From positions 62,001 through 126,000 of the forward strand of contig NZ_CAJHAZ010000006.1 of the NCBI RefSeq assembly GCF_904846525.1: a DNA stretch of 64,000 nucleotides, read 5' to 3'. The notes beneath the pieces are model-generated. The model saw only the letters and a list, made by a program, of their open reading frames with translations. It had not been told where the DNA came from and did not search any database. Numbering within the stretch: the stretch's first letter is position 1; every line of letters starts with the position of its first letter. This DNA is from Psychrobacter sp. 1044. Lineage in GTDB: Bacteria; Pseudomonadota; Gammaproteobacteria; Pseudomonadales; Moraxellaceae. Shown in pieces: positions 10,283 to 21,391 of this stretch. A program made the position numbers and the translations under genes.

Positions 10283-10303
10283 CCTGAAATAATTTATTTC
10301 AGG
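10283..10303. promoter_or_regulatory. Perfect 10+1+10 palindrome upstream of kpsM
   Basis: CCTGAAATAA and its exact reverse complement TTATTTCAGG are separated by a single T. The palindrome is about 160 bp upstream of the kpsM start and right after the T-run of the tRNA-side terminator. It could be an operator for a dimeric regulator of the capsule operon or a second stem-loop; sequence alone does not decide. Confidence 0.4.
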
Positions 10304-10304
10304 C

Positions 10305-10333
10305 AAAAAAAAACCAATCAAATAATGATTGGC
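10305..10333 (-). terminator. Terminator after tRNA-Met
   Basis: On the minus strand CCAATCA, a 5-base loop and TGATTGG are followed by nine T residues, a strong intrinsic terminator just downstream of the tRNA gene. It separates the RNA genes from the kps operon. Confidence 0.85.
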
Positions 10334-10362
10334 ATTTTTAATATTACAGGTATTGCTAAAAA

Positions 10363-10439
10363 TGGTGGCGATGAAGAGACTTGAACTCTTGACCTCACGA
10401 TTATGAGTCATGCGCTCTAACCAGCTGAGCTACATCGCC
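10363..10439 (-). tRNA. tRNA-Met (anticodon CAT)
   Basis: A complete 77-nt cloverleaf: acceptor stem GGCGATG/CATCGCC, D-arm GCTC/GAGC, anticodon stem CATGA/TCGTG (one G-U pair) with loop CTCATAA giving anticodon CAT, and T-loop TTCAAGT. The 3' CCA is encoded. The 5' end pairs normally, as in an elongator rather than an initiator tRNA. A CAT anticodon could also be the lysidine-modified tRNA-Ile2, but the stems look more like elongator Met. Confidence 0.93.
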
Positions 10440-10453
10440 ATTTTAGGATGCAC

Positions 10454-10482
10454 ATTATGCCCAAGCTGCTGACTGTCGTCAA
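10454..10482 (-). promoter_or_regulatory. Sigma-70 promoter of tRNA-Met
   Basis: TTGACG (10477-10482) and CATAAT (10454-10459) are separated by 17 bases on the minus strand, with the tRNA 5' end 14 bases downstream. This suggests the tRNA has its own promoter and is not only read through from rnpB. Confidence 0.7.
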
Positions 10483-10561
10483 CCCCTAACGGGCATTTTT
10501 TGCAAAAAAAGTGAATTTTATTCAAATTAGCTGCATTTTCTATCAAAAACAATAAAAAGGG

Positions 10562-10941
<380 letters not shown>

Positions 10942-11028
10942 CGCGCTAGTATAACAAAACCAAACCCACATTGGGAATGTCTTTTGTACTTATTTTTGCT
11001 CTCAAGAAATCCTTTATCAAATAACCAT

Positions 11029-11766
11029 CTAAATAAAGTCTATTGGTAAGCTTAAATGATAATTTTCTGGCAGGTTGTCAGTAGCAGATACCGCATTCTT
11101 CAAATTAGGTAGCTGTAACCAATGGGCTTTTGGGTAGTTGTTTTCGAGATAGCTTTGCAAAAATTCTATTGTACTAGTGGCTATCTCTTCGTCTGTCTGA
11201 GCAGCATCATCATGTATATGATTATAAACAACACTATGAACTTCTAGACCACGAGCCGTTATCGCTTCTAAACTCAGTAACGTATGATTGATACTACCCA
11301 AGCGACCTGAAGTTACCAAAACAATCGGATAACCTTGGGCGGCAACATAATCTAAAATTAATAACTGCTCCGTTATTGGCACGAGCAATCCACCAGCACC
11401 TTCTAGTAATACCAAGTCGTACTCAGCTTGCAATCGTTTGGTGGCATTAGCAATCCGTTCAGGATCTAGCACTTGCCCTGATAATCGAGTGGCTAAGTGC
11501 GGTGATGCGGGTTTTTCGTAGCGATAAGGACAAGTGGTAAAATCGAGGTCACAGGGTTGTAGTGGTATTCCCATCAAATCACGATGGATAATAATGTCGT
11601 CAGCGATACCCATTGTGCCAGTATTTGGATCAATACTGATGCCAGTTTGTACCAGTTTTTGGGTAATGACGTTGACGCCTTGACTCATTAAAGCCTTTGC
11701 TATCATACCAGTGGCATAGGTTTTGCCAATGTCGGTATCGATACCTGAAACGAATAGCACACTCAT
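11029..11766 (-). CDS. bioD: Dethiobiotin synthetase
   Basis: Closes the ureido ring of dethiobiotin from 7,8-diaminononanoate, CO2 and ATP, the penultimate step of biotin synthesis. The P-loop GIDTDIGKT is at residues 8-16, followed by QKLVQTG and LLEGAGGLLVP, which are diagnostic for BioD. The length of 245 residues is normal. Its ATG overlaps the bioA stop by four bases (ATGA), so the two genes are translationally coupled. bioB, bioF and bioC are not in the window, so the pathway is split. Confidence 0.95.
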   Translation of the reverse strand: MSVLFVSGIDTDIGKTYATGMIAKALMSQGVNVITQKLVQTGISIDPNTGTMGIADDIIIHRDLMGIPLQPCDLDFTTCPYRYEKPASPHLATRLSGQVLDPERIANATKRLQAEYDLVLLEGAGGLLVPITEQLLILDYVAAQGYPIVLVTSGRLGSINHTLLSLEAITARGLEVHSVVYNHIHDDAAQTDEEIATSTIEFLQSYLENNYPKAHWLQLPNLKNAVSATDNLPENYHLSLPIDFI

Positions 11767-13103
11767 AGTGACCTCTCTGTCATCGAAAGCGACCTTTTTT
11801 CAGGCAAAGATATTTGCTTTAAATAGATACTGGTCACCTTTAACAAAGCTTGGCATAACACTATGAGCTCGTCATCGCTAATCACATAAGGCGGCATGAT
11901 ATAAACCAATTTCCCAAACGGTCTAACCCAAATGCCATGCTCGATAAGTAGCGCCTGAAAGACGGGCATTTCTACAGCCTCATCCAATTCAATCACAGCG
12001 ACTGCTCCTAGACAGCGTACTTCAGCAACCCCCTCTAACCTCGTAGCGAGCGCTAGCTGCTGCTCCATGATGGTCTGCATATTTGCAGTACATGCTTCAA
12101 TATCATAGGACAGGATCAAATCAATAGAGGCGCAGGCGACTGCACAGGCAAGTGGATTGCCCATAAAGGTTGGCCCATGCATCAGTGCTGGATAGTCGCT
12201 TTGACTGATAGCATTGGCAATAGTACGCGTACATAAGGTCGCCGCAAACGTCATGTAGCCACCCGTTAAGGCTTTGCCAATGGTCATGATATCAGGACTG
12301 ATATCAGCATGCTCACAAGCAAACAGTTTGCCACTACGCCCGAAACCTGTGGCTATTTCATCAGCAATCAGTAGCACACCATGCTCGTCACATAGTTGAC
12401 GCAATAGCTTTAAATACTCAGGACTATAAAAGCGCATGCCACCTGCACCCTGAATAACCGGCTCGATAATAAAGCCCGCCAGCTCATCGCTGTGCTCAGC
12501 AAAAAACGTTGTGAGGGCTAAACGGTCAGAATCTGTCAAAGCACGATCAAATCCAAGGGGCGGCGCAGGGACGAAGTGCTGCATCGGTAATTGCTTGCCA
12601 TATAAGCTGTGCATGCCATTGACAGGATCACAGATACTCATCGCATGCCATGTATCACCATAGTAGCCAGAATGTGTTGAGGCAAATTGCTGCTTATGCG
12701 GACACTTAACAGCAATTTGATATTGCAATGCCATTTTTAGTGCCACTTCTACCGCAATACTGCCACTATCTGCATAGAAAATCGCATCAAGTCCAGCAGG
12801 CACAATATCGAGTAACTTTTTACCCAAATCTATCGCTGGCTGATGGGTCAAACCACCAAACATGACATGTGCCATCTTACCCAATTGCTCGGTGATAGCA
12901 GCGTTTAGCTTCGGATGATTATAGCCATGGACGCTTGCCCACCACGATGACATACCATCGATCAGGCGCGTGCCGTCTTCGGTAATGATATAGATACCTT
13001 CAGCACGATCAATAACGATGTTAGCGTAAGTAGGCGGCAGACTGGCATAGGGATGCCAAAGGTGCTGGTGATCAAAATCACTGGTAGCAGTACTCATAGT
13101 CAT
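11763..13103 (-). CDS. bioA: Adenosylmethionine-8-amino-7-oxononanoate aminotransferase
   Basis: PLP-dependent transaminase that uses S-adenosylmethionine to make 7,8-diaminononanoate in biotin synthesis. Family marks include HLWHPYASLP at the N-terminus, DGMSSWWASVHGYNHP, the substrate/PLP segment SGSIAVEVALKMA, LIADEIATGFGRSG, and the Schiff-base lysine in IGKALTGGYM (residue 277 from this start). An ATG at 13127 adds eight residues but has no ribosome site; the ATGs at 13103 and 13097 match the usual N-terminus better. It is coupled to bioD downstream. Confidence 0.95.
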   Translation of the reverse strand: MTMSTATSDFDHQHLWHPYASLPPTYANIVIDRAEGIYIITEDGTRLIDGMSSWWASVHGYNHPKLNAAITEQLGKMAHVMFGGLTHQPAIDLGKKLLDIVPAGLDAIFYADSGSIAVEVALKMALQYQIAVKCPHKQQFASTHSGYYGDTWHAMSICDPVNGMHSLYGKQLPMQHFVPAPPLGFDRALTDSDRLALTTFFAEHSDELAGFIIEPVIQGAGGMRFYSPEYLKLLRQLCDEHGVLLIADEIATGFGRSGKLFACEHADISPDIMTIGKALTGGYMTFAATLCTRTIANAISQSDYPALMHGPTFMGNPLACAVACASIDLILSYDIEACTANMQTIMEQQLALATRLEGVAEVRCLGAVAVIELDEAVEMPVFQALLIEHGIWVRPFGKLVYIMPPYVISDDELIVLCQALLKVTSIYLKQISLPEKRSLSMTERSL

Positions 13104-13227
13104 AGTATGCCCACAATCGAAAAGCATTTATTTTTAAAAAAACGTCCTACCATTTGAATATCCGTATTCGTCATATTATTCCTAGGTTTTAGCACTTTCA
13201 TACACCCATAACATAATCTGCAACGCA

Positions 13228-13497
<270 letters not shown>

Positions 13498-13578
13498 TTA
13501 TAACACTTGTATCGTTGGCTTTGACGATTTCGATGCGTTTAAATATTCAACACATCTTAATTATCAGCAGGTATTTTG

Positions 13579-14455
<877 letters not shown>

Positions 14456-14932
14456 ATGTCAAAAAAATCAAAAAAACCAGAGAATCAAATTTGTGCCAAT
14501 AAAAAAGCTCGACACGAGTATTTTATTGAAGAAACGTTTGAAGCAGGATTGTCGTTACAAGGTTGGGAAGTAAAAGCCATTCGTGCGGGCAAAATGACCA
14601 TTACGGAAGCCTATATTATCTTTCGTAATAATGAGGCATTTATATTTGGTGCCCATATTCAGCCGCTGCTATCCAGCTCGACGCATGTCAGTCCTGATAG
14701 TATCCGTACCCGTAAACTGCTGCTCAATCGCCGCGAAATCGAAAAGTTAATGGGCGCAGTCAACCAAAAAGGCTATGCCTGCGTGCCATTATCTTGCTAT
14801 TGGAAAAACTCGCTGGTGAAATGTCAAATTGGCTTGGCACTGGGTAAAAAACAACACGACAAACGTAAAACGCTTAAAGACCGTGATTGGGAACGTGATA
14901 AGCAGCGTGGCTTTAAGAAGGATTTAGATTAA
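14456..14932 (+). CDS. smpB: SsrA (tmRNA)-binding protein SmpB
   Basis: Binds tmRNA and delivers it to stalled ribosomes for trans-translation. The 158-residue protein has the family sequence [33 protein letters not shown], and the basic C-terminal tail [21 protein letters not shown] that folds into the mRNA channel. GGAG is five bases before the ATG. The tmRNA gene itself is not seen nearby. Confidence 0.97.
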   Translation: MSKKSKKPENQICANKKARHEYFIEETFEAGLSLQGWEVKAIRAGKMTITEAYIIFRNNEAFIFGAHIQPLLSSSTHVSPDSIRTRKLLLNRREIEKLMGAVNQKGYACVPLSCYWKNSLVKCQIGLALGKKQHDKRKTLKDRDWERDKQRGFKKDLD

Positions 14933-14965
14933 AGCCATCTTTCAACAGATTGGTGTTAATCTTAA

Positions 14966-15006
14966 AAAAACGGACGATTCAACTTTATGCTGAATCGTCC
15001 GTTTTT
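14966..15006. terminator. Bidirectional terminator smpB/rarD
   Basis: ACGGACGATTCA and TGAATCGTCCGT form a 12-bp stem with A-rich and T-rich flanks on the two sides, so it serves both converging genes. Confidence 0.88.
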
Positions 15007-15036
15007 ATTTGTTCAATCTATTTTACTTATCAACCC

Positions 15037-16059
15037 TCAAACAACTGGCGCAATCTTTGTTGTTTGCGATTGTTTATGAGCGCTACGTAATTTGCGCACC
15101 CCATGAGCCACTAAAAATGCGATGCCTACCCAAATCAAGCCATAGCTATAGATCATCGCCGATTCAAACGGGTTGCCTAATACTGTGATTGCCAATATGA
15201 ATAATAAAGCAGGCTCCAAATAGCTCATCATGCCATAGACGTTGACTGGTAGCATCTGACTGGCATCGACATTGGTTTTCATGGCAAGCACGCTCATGAC
15301 ACCAAGTCCCGCCAGCATCAGGATAAAAAAGCCAGAACCGCTCACTAAGCTTAAACTGCTCGGCGCAAACAGCAATAAGTAAGCCAAAGCAAATGGTGCG
15401 AATATCGTCAAATCAACCAATAACCCAGTCACCGCGCCAATCCCTTGTATGCGGCGTAAAATATAATATAGCGGGTACGTGCCGCAGACCCAAAGCGTTG
15501 CCCAAGAGACACTTTGCGTACGAATGATTTCACTGCACACACCCACTGCTGCAAAAGCCACCGCTAGCCATTGCAGGCGGCTTAGTTTTTCGCCAAACAA
15601 GACGCAACCAAACACTACCATCATGAGTGGGAATAAAAAATAACCCATCGCGGTTTGTACGCCCTGCCCATTGACTGGTGCCCACATAAACAACCAAAAC
15701 TGGCTTAAGAATATAGGTGTCGGTAATAATAACCACGCCCATTGTTTAACAGAGCCTAATGCTTTGAGTTTATCGATGTGAAAACCTAAGCGCCCACTGA
15801 TCAGCAAATATCCTATCAATGCCGCCCACATTGCCAGCATCCGCCAGATAAAGACTTGCGTACCTGACAATGGCGCCAAAAAGCTGCTGTAAGCATAAAG
15901 TACGCCAAACAACAAATTCGACAGCACTGCTAATGCCACGCCCAATATTAATGTGCGTTGCTGTGCGCTACCCGCCGTCCAAATCGCTGGCAATGGCAAG
16001 CGCGAGACAGTCGTTGCTAGCGTATTTACAAAGACAGTAGAAAGCATTGAAGTAGACAT
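15037..16059 (-). CDS. rarD: RarD-type EamA/DMT-family transporter
   Basis: A 340-residue inner-membrane permease with about ten hydrophobic helices in two EamA repeats. The opening GVALAVLSNLLFGVLYAYSS and the following VFIWRMLAMW are RarD features (chloramphenicol-sensitive protein family). The physiological substrate is unknown; relatives are thought to export small metabolites. It is transcribed divergently from an Lrp/AsnC regulator 262 bp away, a layout typical of amino-acid exporters under local Lrp control, so the substrate may be an amino acid (inference). Confidence 0.85.
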   Translation of the reverse strand: MSTSMLSTVFVNTLATTVSRLPLPAIWTAGSAQQRTLILGVALAVLSNLLFGVLYAYSSFLAPLSGTQVFIWRMLAMWAALIGYLLISGRLGFHIDKLKALGSVKQWAWLLLPTPIFLSQFWLFMWAPVNGQGVQTAMGYFLFPLMMVVFGCVLFGEKLSRLQWLAVAFAAVGVCSEIIRTQSVSWATLWVCGTYPLYYILRRIQGIGAVTGLLVDLTIFAPFALAYLLLFAPSSLSLVSGSGFFILMLAGLGVMSVLAMKTNVDASQMLPVNVYGMMSYLEPALLFILAITVLGNPFESAMIYSYGLIWVGIAFLVAHGVRKLRSAHKQSQTTKIAPVV

Positions 16060-16321
16060 AAAAGCACCGTAAGTTTACATAGATATTAGAAAACCAGCTG
16101 TGAGCTTTTACTTGTTAGGGTTAAGTTTTGGTTGCTAGGTTTTAATTGTTAGCGTCTATTTTACTCAGTAGCAGTGAGATATTATTGCTATAAAACTTTA
16201 TTTATGAATAAATTTAGCTTTTAGAACCTTTAAAAATAAATATTTTCTTAAATTTTGACTTATAGTGATAATAATTATTAAAAATCCAGTGAATAAAATG
16301 CTTTCTAAAAGAGAGAACACC

Positions 16322-16789
16322 ATGAGCCAAGTTTTAGATGATATCGATAAAGCGATTTTAAATTTATTACAGGACGATGCGACCTTGCCATTAAAAACCG
16401 TGGCAGAACAAGTGCATGTGTCTATCGCTACTGCCCAGCGCCGTATTCAAGCATTAATCAGCAATGGCGTCATTACCAAGCAAGTCGCTATCGTTGACCC
16501 AAACAAGGTGGGCTACGGGCTTACGGCAGTGGTGATGATAGAGATGGCGCGCTCAAACACTTCGATGCAACATCGGTTTGAGCGCTTGATGAATACACAA
16601 CCACAAGTGATGAGCTGTTATGAGGTGTCCGGTGATGCGGATTTTATGTTGATGGTCAATGCCAAAAATATGAGTGATTACCATCGCTTCACGACTGGTT
16701 TGCTCACCTATGAGAATAATGTGCGCAACTTTAAAAGCCAATTTGTGATGAACTTTACTAAAAGTGGGACAAAGATTTTGCTCGATTAA
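16322..16789 (+). CDS. Lrp/AsnC family transcriptional regulator
   Basis: A 155-residue feast/famine regulator. The N-terminal winged helix (LDDIDKAILNLLQDDATLPLK, then VAEQVHVSIATAQRRIQALI) is followed by an AsnC/RAM ligand-binding domain (VVMIEMA; VMSCYEVSGDADFMLMV). The start is the ATG at 16322 with GAGAG about 7 bases upstream; a GTG 57 bases earlier lacks a ribosome site. It faces away from the rarD-like transporter and probably controls it and itself. Confidence 0.93.
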   Translation: MSQVLDDIDKAILNLLQDDATLPLKTVAEQVHVSIATAQRRIQALISNGVITKQVAIVDPNKVGYGLTAVVMIEMARSNTSMQHRFERLMNTQPQVMSCYEVSGDADFMLMVNAKNMSDYHRFTTGLLTYENNVRNFKSQFVMNFTKSGTKILLD

Positions 16790-16931
16790 TTTGATTATGA
16801 AAACTGCTTGGCTGTTTAATTAAAAGTAGATAAGTCGCGGTCAAACAAGGTACGATATCAACGAAAGTTTGGCAGTAAATAATAGATGCCGCACCAGTAG
16901 TCCATCGCCTAGTAGACAAGGAAGCCTTACC

Positions 16932-17687
16932 ATGATTAAAAACACCCGTACCATTAGAAAAGAAGAAAGTAATAATCCAGTACTAAAAGCATTAAGCTTT
17001 AAAACAGTGATGGCCAGTGCATCGCTTGCGGCATTGCTCGCCAGCTCTGGCTGTGCCACTAGCTCATTATTAGACAGTGACAATCGAGTCAACACAACGA
17101 CAACTAAAAGTGTGTTGTCAGAAGATCAAATCGTGGCTTTTGGTCGCCCTGCACAAGCATTACCCAAAATGCCAAATGCGACGATGGTTATCGTTGGCGA
17201 AAAGAACAGCTATGTGCTGACCCAAGGTGGGACAGAGATGGTGAATTTACTGACCAATTTGACACCAAAAAATATCCAAGTCGATAATGAGATGAACTTT
17301 TATGTGCCCAATAACGACGGCTACTTCCAGGGTGAAATGAAACTGTCTTATGCCAAACTAAAAGATGAATTTAAACGTTCTGACTATCAATTTTTTTTAC
17401 AGAATAATGGCAAAGAATGCACCTCAGCCAGTGACCAGCGTATCAATGCTCAGCGCTTTTGCTTTAGCGTTCCCGTCAAAGGCGCTATTTATCCGCAAGT
17501 GAGTAATCTCAGCTTAATCCAATCCAATTATCGCCCTTTAACTAAGCCTTATACGGTGAGCTTTTATACCCAAAGTCAGCAAAATCAAGTGTCTCGTAGT
17601 GGCGCAAATACAGCTCAGAAGCTGGTTTTATTGCCTTTTGCCTTAGCTTTTGACGTAGTTACTTTCCCATTTCAGTTATTAGAGTAG
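16932..17687 (+). CDS. Putative lipoprotein of unknown function
   Basis: A 251-residue protein with a long basic N-region, a hydrophobic core (VMASASLAALLASSGC) and a clear lipobox LASSGC, so it is predicted to be lipid-anchored. The mature part (residues ~40-251) is mostly polar with a hydrophobic C-terminal segment (LVLLPFALAFDVVTFPFQLL). I do not recognise a named domain. The start is the ATG at 16932 with AAGGA nine bases before it. It is followed by a hairpin terminator ahead of ygiQ. Confidence 0.75.
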   Translation: MIKNTRTIRKEESNNPVLKALSFKTVMASASLAALLASSGCATSSLLDSDNRVNTTTTKSVLSEDQIVAFGRPAQALPKMPNATMVIVGEKNSYVLTQGGTEMVNLLTNLTPKNIQVDNEMNFYVPNNDGYFQGEMKLSYAKLKDEFKRSDYQFFLQNNGKECTSASDQRINAQRFCFSVPVKGAIYPQVSNLSLIQSNYRPLTKPYTVSFYTQSQQNQVSRSGANTAQKLVLLPFALAFDVVTFPFQLLE

Positions 17688-17850
17688 TAAATCCTTACTA
17701 TAAACGATGATTTGGAATAAAGATGCGCTTAGTTCCTAAAAGCCTTTTTATTCATAGATTACTTAAACTATCAATAACTTATCGTCAATCCTTTGTCATC
17801 GTTTATGACATCATGAAGACAATTCATGTTAAAATGAGCGCTTTTAAATG

Positions 17851-17886
17851 AGCCGTTAATATTTTTAATGAATAACGGCTTTTTTT
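17851..17886 (+). terminator. Terminator between lipoprotein gene and ygiQ
   Basis: AGCCGTTA and TAACGGCT form an 8-bp stem around an A/T loop and are followed by seven T residues. It ends about 30 bases before the ygiQ start, so it may also lie in the ygiQ leader. Confidence 0.75.
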
Positions 17887-17917
17887 AGTGCCATTTTTCT
17901 AATTAACAGGTCCGCTC

Positions 17918-20377
17918 ATGTCTGCCGATACCATCGCCCGCACCGCCTTTAAACAAGGCACCAAACCACTTTACGACTACGACAAACATTGGGCAAGCTG
18001 TTACGAGCCAGCGCCTTATTTGCCTATGAGCCGCAAAGAGATGGATGATTTGGGCTGGGATGCCTGTGATGTCATAATCATTTCAGGCGATGCGTATGTC
18101 GATCATCCAAGCTTTGGTATGGCGATTATCGGTCGTCTACTAGAGTCACAAGGCTTTCGCGTGGGTATCATTGCTCAGCCAGATTGGAAGAGCAAAGACG
18201 CGTTTATGGAATTGGGCAAACCTGTCTATGCTTACGGCGTGACCGCAGGCAACATGGACAGCATGATCAACCGCTATACCGCCGATCGCAAGATTCGTAG
18301 CGATGATGCGTACTCGCCGGGCAACGTGGCAAATAAACGCCCTGACCGCGCCGCTATCGTCTATAGCCAGCGCTGCCGTGAAGCTTATCCTGATGTGCCA
18401 ATTATCCTAGGTGGTATCGAAGGCAGCCTACGCCGTATCGCTCATTATGATTACTGGTCGGACAAAGTCCGCCGTAGTATCTTGATGGATGCCCGTGCCG
18501 ATGTTTTATTGTACGGTAATGCTGAGCGCGCCATCGTCGATGTGGTACATGGTCTGTCTAAAGGCTATAGCTTTGAGCAGATGAGCAAATTGCGCGGTAC
18601 TTCATATCTGTTGACGCCAACACGCCGCCATTGGCAAGACGATATGACTGAAGTCGCTAGTAATGATGTCGATACCGTGGGCCGTGTTGACCCGATTATC
18701 AATCCGTATGTGATGACCGAAGACGTGGATCAATGCTCAATCGAGCAAGACAAACCCATCGATTCACCGGTTGGGCAAGCCATGTCGGGAATGGCTTCAC
18801 AGTATCCGGGCTTTGTTTCTGAACCAGTTGCCAATAAAATTCTAAATGCCGAGCAAGTTGACGAAGAAACGCAAGTGGTGCAAATGCGTGGTTTTGATAA
18901 GCCAATGACGGCGCGTAAGCATAAAATAAAAATGCCGCCACGTGAAAAGACGGTCATTCGTCTGCCTGATTATGAGCACGTCAAATCCGACCCTGTGTTG
19001 TACGCTCATGCCAGCCGTATCTTACATCTTGAGACCAATCCAGGTAATGCCCGTGCCCTCGTGCAACGTCATAGTAGCGGCGCTGGTAATTCGCACACCT
19101 CCATCGACGTTTGGCTCAATCCACCACCGATTCCGCTCTCGACCGAAGAGATGGATTATGTGTTTGACTTGCCGTACGCACGTTTGCCGCATCCAAGCTA
19201 TGGCGATGCACGCATCCCTGCTTATGACATGATTAAGTTTTCTGTCAATATCATGCGCGGCTGTTTTGGTGGTTGTACTTTTTGCTCGATCACTGAGCAC
19301 GAAGGACGCATTATCCAAAACCGCTCGGAAGAATCTATCCTACGAGAAGTCGAAGCCATTCGTGATACCGCACCTAACTACACTGGCGTTATCTCTGACC
19401 TTGGCGGGCCAACGGCCAATATGTATCGTCTGAGCTGTAAAGACGAGACCATTGAAAAGAACTGCCGTAAGCCGTCTTGTGTCTATCCTGACGTCTGCGA
19501 AAACTTGATTACCGATCACAGTAATTTGACCAAACTATATCGCAAAGCCCGTGATATCAAAGGTGTGAAAAAGATTCTTATTGCCTCTGGCTTGCGCTAT
19601 GACTTGGCGGTAAAAGATCCAGAATACGTCAAAGAATTGGTCAGCCATCATGTCGGTGGTTATCTAAAAATTGCGCCTGAGCATTCAGAAGAAAACGTCT
19701 TATCGAAAATGATGAAGCCGGGCATGGGCAGCTATGATAAATTCAAAGCCATGTTTGAGCAGTACAGCCAAGAAGCAGGTAAAGAGCAATATCTGATTCC
19801 TTACTTTATCGCCGCGCATCCGGGCACGAAAGATGAGGATATGATGAACCTTGCGCTGTGGCTAAAAAGCCATGGCTACCGCGCTGACCAAGTACAAGCG
19901 TTTTATCCTAGCCCGATGGCGACAGCGACCACCATGTATCATACGCATAAAGATCCACTGCATAAGATCAGCCGTGATGAAGGTGACATGGATATCGTCA
20001 AATCGGGTAAGCAGCGCAAACTGCATAAAGCGTTCTTGCGCTATCATGATCCAAAAAACTGGGTATTATTGCGTAAAGCTCTGCAAGATATGGGTCGTGG
20101 CGATTTGATTGGTAAAAACCGTGGCTGCTTAATCCCGCCGTTCAACGCCAGTTTAGAAGGGCGCGATGCAGCACAAGACAGCTATCAATCGGCGCGTAAA
20201 AAGAACAGCCGCTTGGGTAATGATTCGGTGAAGCGTAATAATAATTCGTCAACCAATGGCGCATCCGCTAAAGGCGCTGCGGGTCAAAGCACAGTCAATA
20301 AAAATACCAAAAAGCGCGTGAGTAAAGGCAATTTCCAAACCCAGCATACTGGTTTGCCACCGCGTAAAACCAAGTAG
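17918..20377 (+). CDS. ygiQ: YgiQ family radical SAM protein
   Basis: An 819-residue radical SAM protein of unknown reaction. An N-terminal B12-binding-like region ([20 protein letters not shown]) is followed by [17 protein letters not shown], and the radical SAM cysteines C449-x3-C453-x2-C456 lie in [11 protein letters not shown]. Further conserved stretches are [10 protein letters not shown] and [20 protein letters not shown], all typical of YgiQ. Compared with the family (~740 residues) there is an acidic insertion near residues 245-340 and a Lys/Ser/Asn-rich tail after about residue 755. The start ATG has AACAGG about 7 bases upstream. Confidence 0.95.
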   Translation: MSADTIARTAFKQGTKPLYDYDKHWASCYEPAPYLPMSRKEMDDLGWDACDVIIISGDAYVDHPSFGMAIIGRLLESQGFRVGIIAQPDWKSKDAFMELGKPVYAYGVTAGNMDSMINRYTADRKIRSDDAYSPGNVANKRPDRAAIVYSQRCREAYPDVPIILGGIEGSLRRIAHYDYWSDKVRRSILMDARADVLLYGNAERAIVDVVHGLSKGYSFEQMSKLRGTSYLLTPTRRHWQDDMTEVASNDVDTVGRVDPIINPYVMTEDVDQCSIEQDKPIDSPVGQAMSGMASQYPGFVSEPVANKILNAEQVDEETQVVQMRGFDKPMTARKHKIKMPPREKTVIRLPDYEHVKSDPVLYAHASRILHLETNPGNARALVQRHSSGAGNSHTSIDVWLNPPPIPLSTEEMDYVFDLPYARLPHPSYGDARIPAYDMIKFSVNIMRGCFGGCTFCSITEHEGRIIQNRSEESILREVEAIRDTAPNYTGVISDLGGPTANMYRLSCKDETIEKNCRKPSCVYPDVCENLITDHSNLTKLYRKARDIKGVKKILIASGLRYDLAVKDPEYVKELVSHHVGGYLKIAPEHSEENVLSKMMKPGMGSYDKFKAMFEQYSQEAGKEQYLIPYFIAAHPGTKDEDMMNLALWLKSHGYRADQVQAFYPSPMATATTMYHTHKDPLHKISRDEGDMDIVKSGKQRKLHKAFLRYHDPKNWVLLRKALQDMGRGDLIGKNRGCLIPPFNASLEGRDAAQDSYQSARKKNSRLGNDSVKRNNNSSTNGASAKGAAGQSTVNKNTKKRVSKGNFQTQHTGLPPRKTK

Positions 20378-20410
20378 TTAAAGCCCCGTATCTCATTGCT
20401 AAATGCAGAT

Positions 20411-20441
20411 GCTTAAATGAGTGACGAACACTCATTTAAGC
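20411..20441. repeat. Perfect 13-bp stem-loop downstream of ygiQ
   Basis: GCTTAAATGAGTG is followed by a 5-base loop ACGAA and the exact complement CACTCATTTAAGC. It has no T-run directly after it and lies just before the true terminator at 20447, so it may protect the 3' end of the ygiQ mRNA. Confidence 0.6.
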
Positions 20442-20446
20442 TCATA

Positions 20447-20487
20447 AAAAAGCGTCTATCGGTCAAAAGATCGATAGGCGCTTTTTT
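20447..20487 (+). terminator. Terminator of ygiQ
   Basis: AGCGTCTATCG pairs with CGATAGGCGCT (one G-U pair) and is followed by six T residues. Confidence 0.88.
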
Positions 20488-20711
20488 ATTTCAATCGGCT
20501 TATTTTTAATAAATGCATAATCAAAGCTTAAATACCGACCAAAACGCACCAAATGATGCGTTACATTAGTCAGTGATTAAGTAACTTAATGAACACGTAA
20601 CAAACAATTTCTAACATTCTTCAAGCGCTGTTTTCGTTACCATATGCGCTATATGCTTAACGCATTGTTAAAAATAAATACATTAAGATTTTTATATCTT
20701 TGGAGAATGCC

Positions 20712-21125
20712 ATGAACACCCTAACCAAATTTGCTGTTGCGCTACCTACCCTTGCCTTATTAAGTGCTTGTGCGACCACGGCTCCTACTACGCCAAATGT
20801 ATCAAACACGCCTGCATCAGAAAGTGTCACCGATGCCGCTTATGATCGTATGGCACCAGCACCTTATACCTGTACTGACGACAGCACCATCATGGCTAAA
20901 CAATCTATTAATAAAAAACAAGTGATGCTCAATGCGACCTTGCCTAAAGTAAAATGGGCTGAGCAACCAATCATCTTAAATGGTGATGTGCAAGGTGATA
21001 CCGCAAGCTACGTTAATGAGTCAAACCCAGAAGCTGTCTATGCATGGCATATGAAAGGCGACAAAGGTATTTTTGCCATCAAATGGGCAAACGGTAAAGA
21101 ATATCAAGTAAACTGCCAAATCTAA
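20712..21125 (+). CDS. Lipoprotein with MliC-like (lysozyme inhibitor) domain
   Basis: A 137-residue lipoprotein: signal segment TKFAVALPTLALLSAC with lipobox LSAC, then a short Thr/Pro-rich linker. The domain begins YTCTDDSTIMAK and ends with NGKEYQVNC. A Tyr-x-Cys start, a central LP(K/Q)V segment, a W-x-M/T-K-G-D-K turn and a final NGK...C resemble the membrane-bound inhibitors of C-type lysozyme (MliC/PliC), which protect peptidoglycan. That assignment is from motif order only. The start is the ATG at 20712 with GGAG eight bases before it. Confidence 0.65.
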   Translation: MNTLTKFAVALPTLALLSACATTAPTTPNVSNTPASESVTDAAYDRMAPAPYTCTDDSTIMAKQSINKKQVMLNATLPKVKWAEQPIILNGDVQGDTASYVNESNPEAVYAWHMKGDKGIFAIKWANGKEYQVNCQI

Positions 21126-21178
21126 TTAGCTAGCTATAAACAGCCTGCCAGTTTTAAAAAACCAGCGACATATACAAG

Positions 21179-21208
21179 ACAGTCATCATAGGATGGCTGT
21201 TTTTTTTG
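21179..21208 (+). terminator. Terminator after MliC-like gene
   Basis: ACAGTCATC, a 4-base loop and GATGGCTGT (one wobble pair) are followed by eight T residues. Confidence 0.85.
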
Positions 21209-21391
21209 CGTATTGATTGAACAATATTGCATTGAATATCTGTATAAAAACTGACATCAAAACCATAGATTCAGGTTAAGCATTGGTTAGAATGAACGGT
21301 TTGCTGCTTTTGTCTAGAGAAGCATCAAGAAACCTGTCAAAATAGCGCTGATAGGACATTGTTTATGATTAATAATACTGAGGATACGTCG

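Noticed and set aside
16110-16160. Degenerate TTGTTAGG/TTGCTAGG repeats upstream of rarD
   Set aside because: Too irregular to call an operator or tandem repeat, though the A/T-rich gap could hold Lrp sites.
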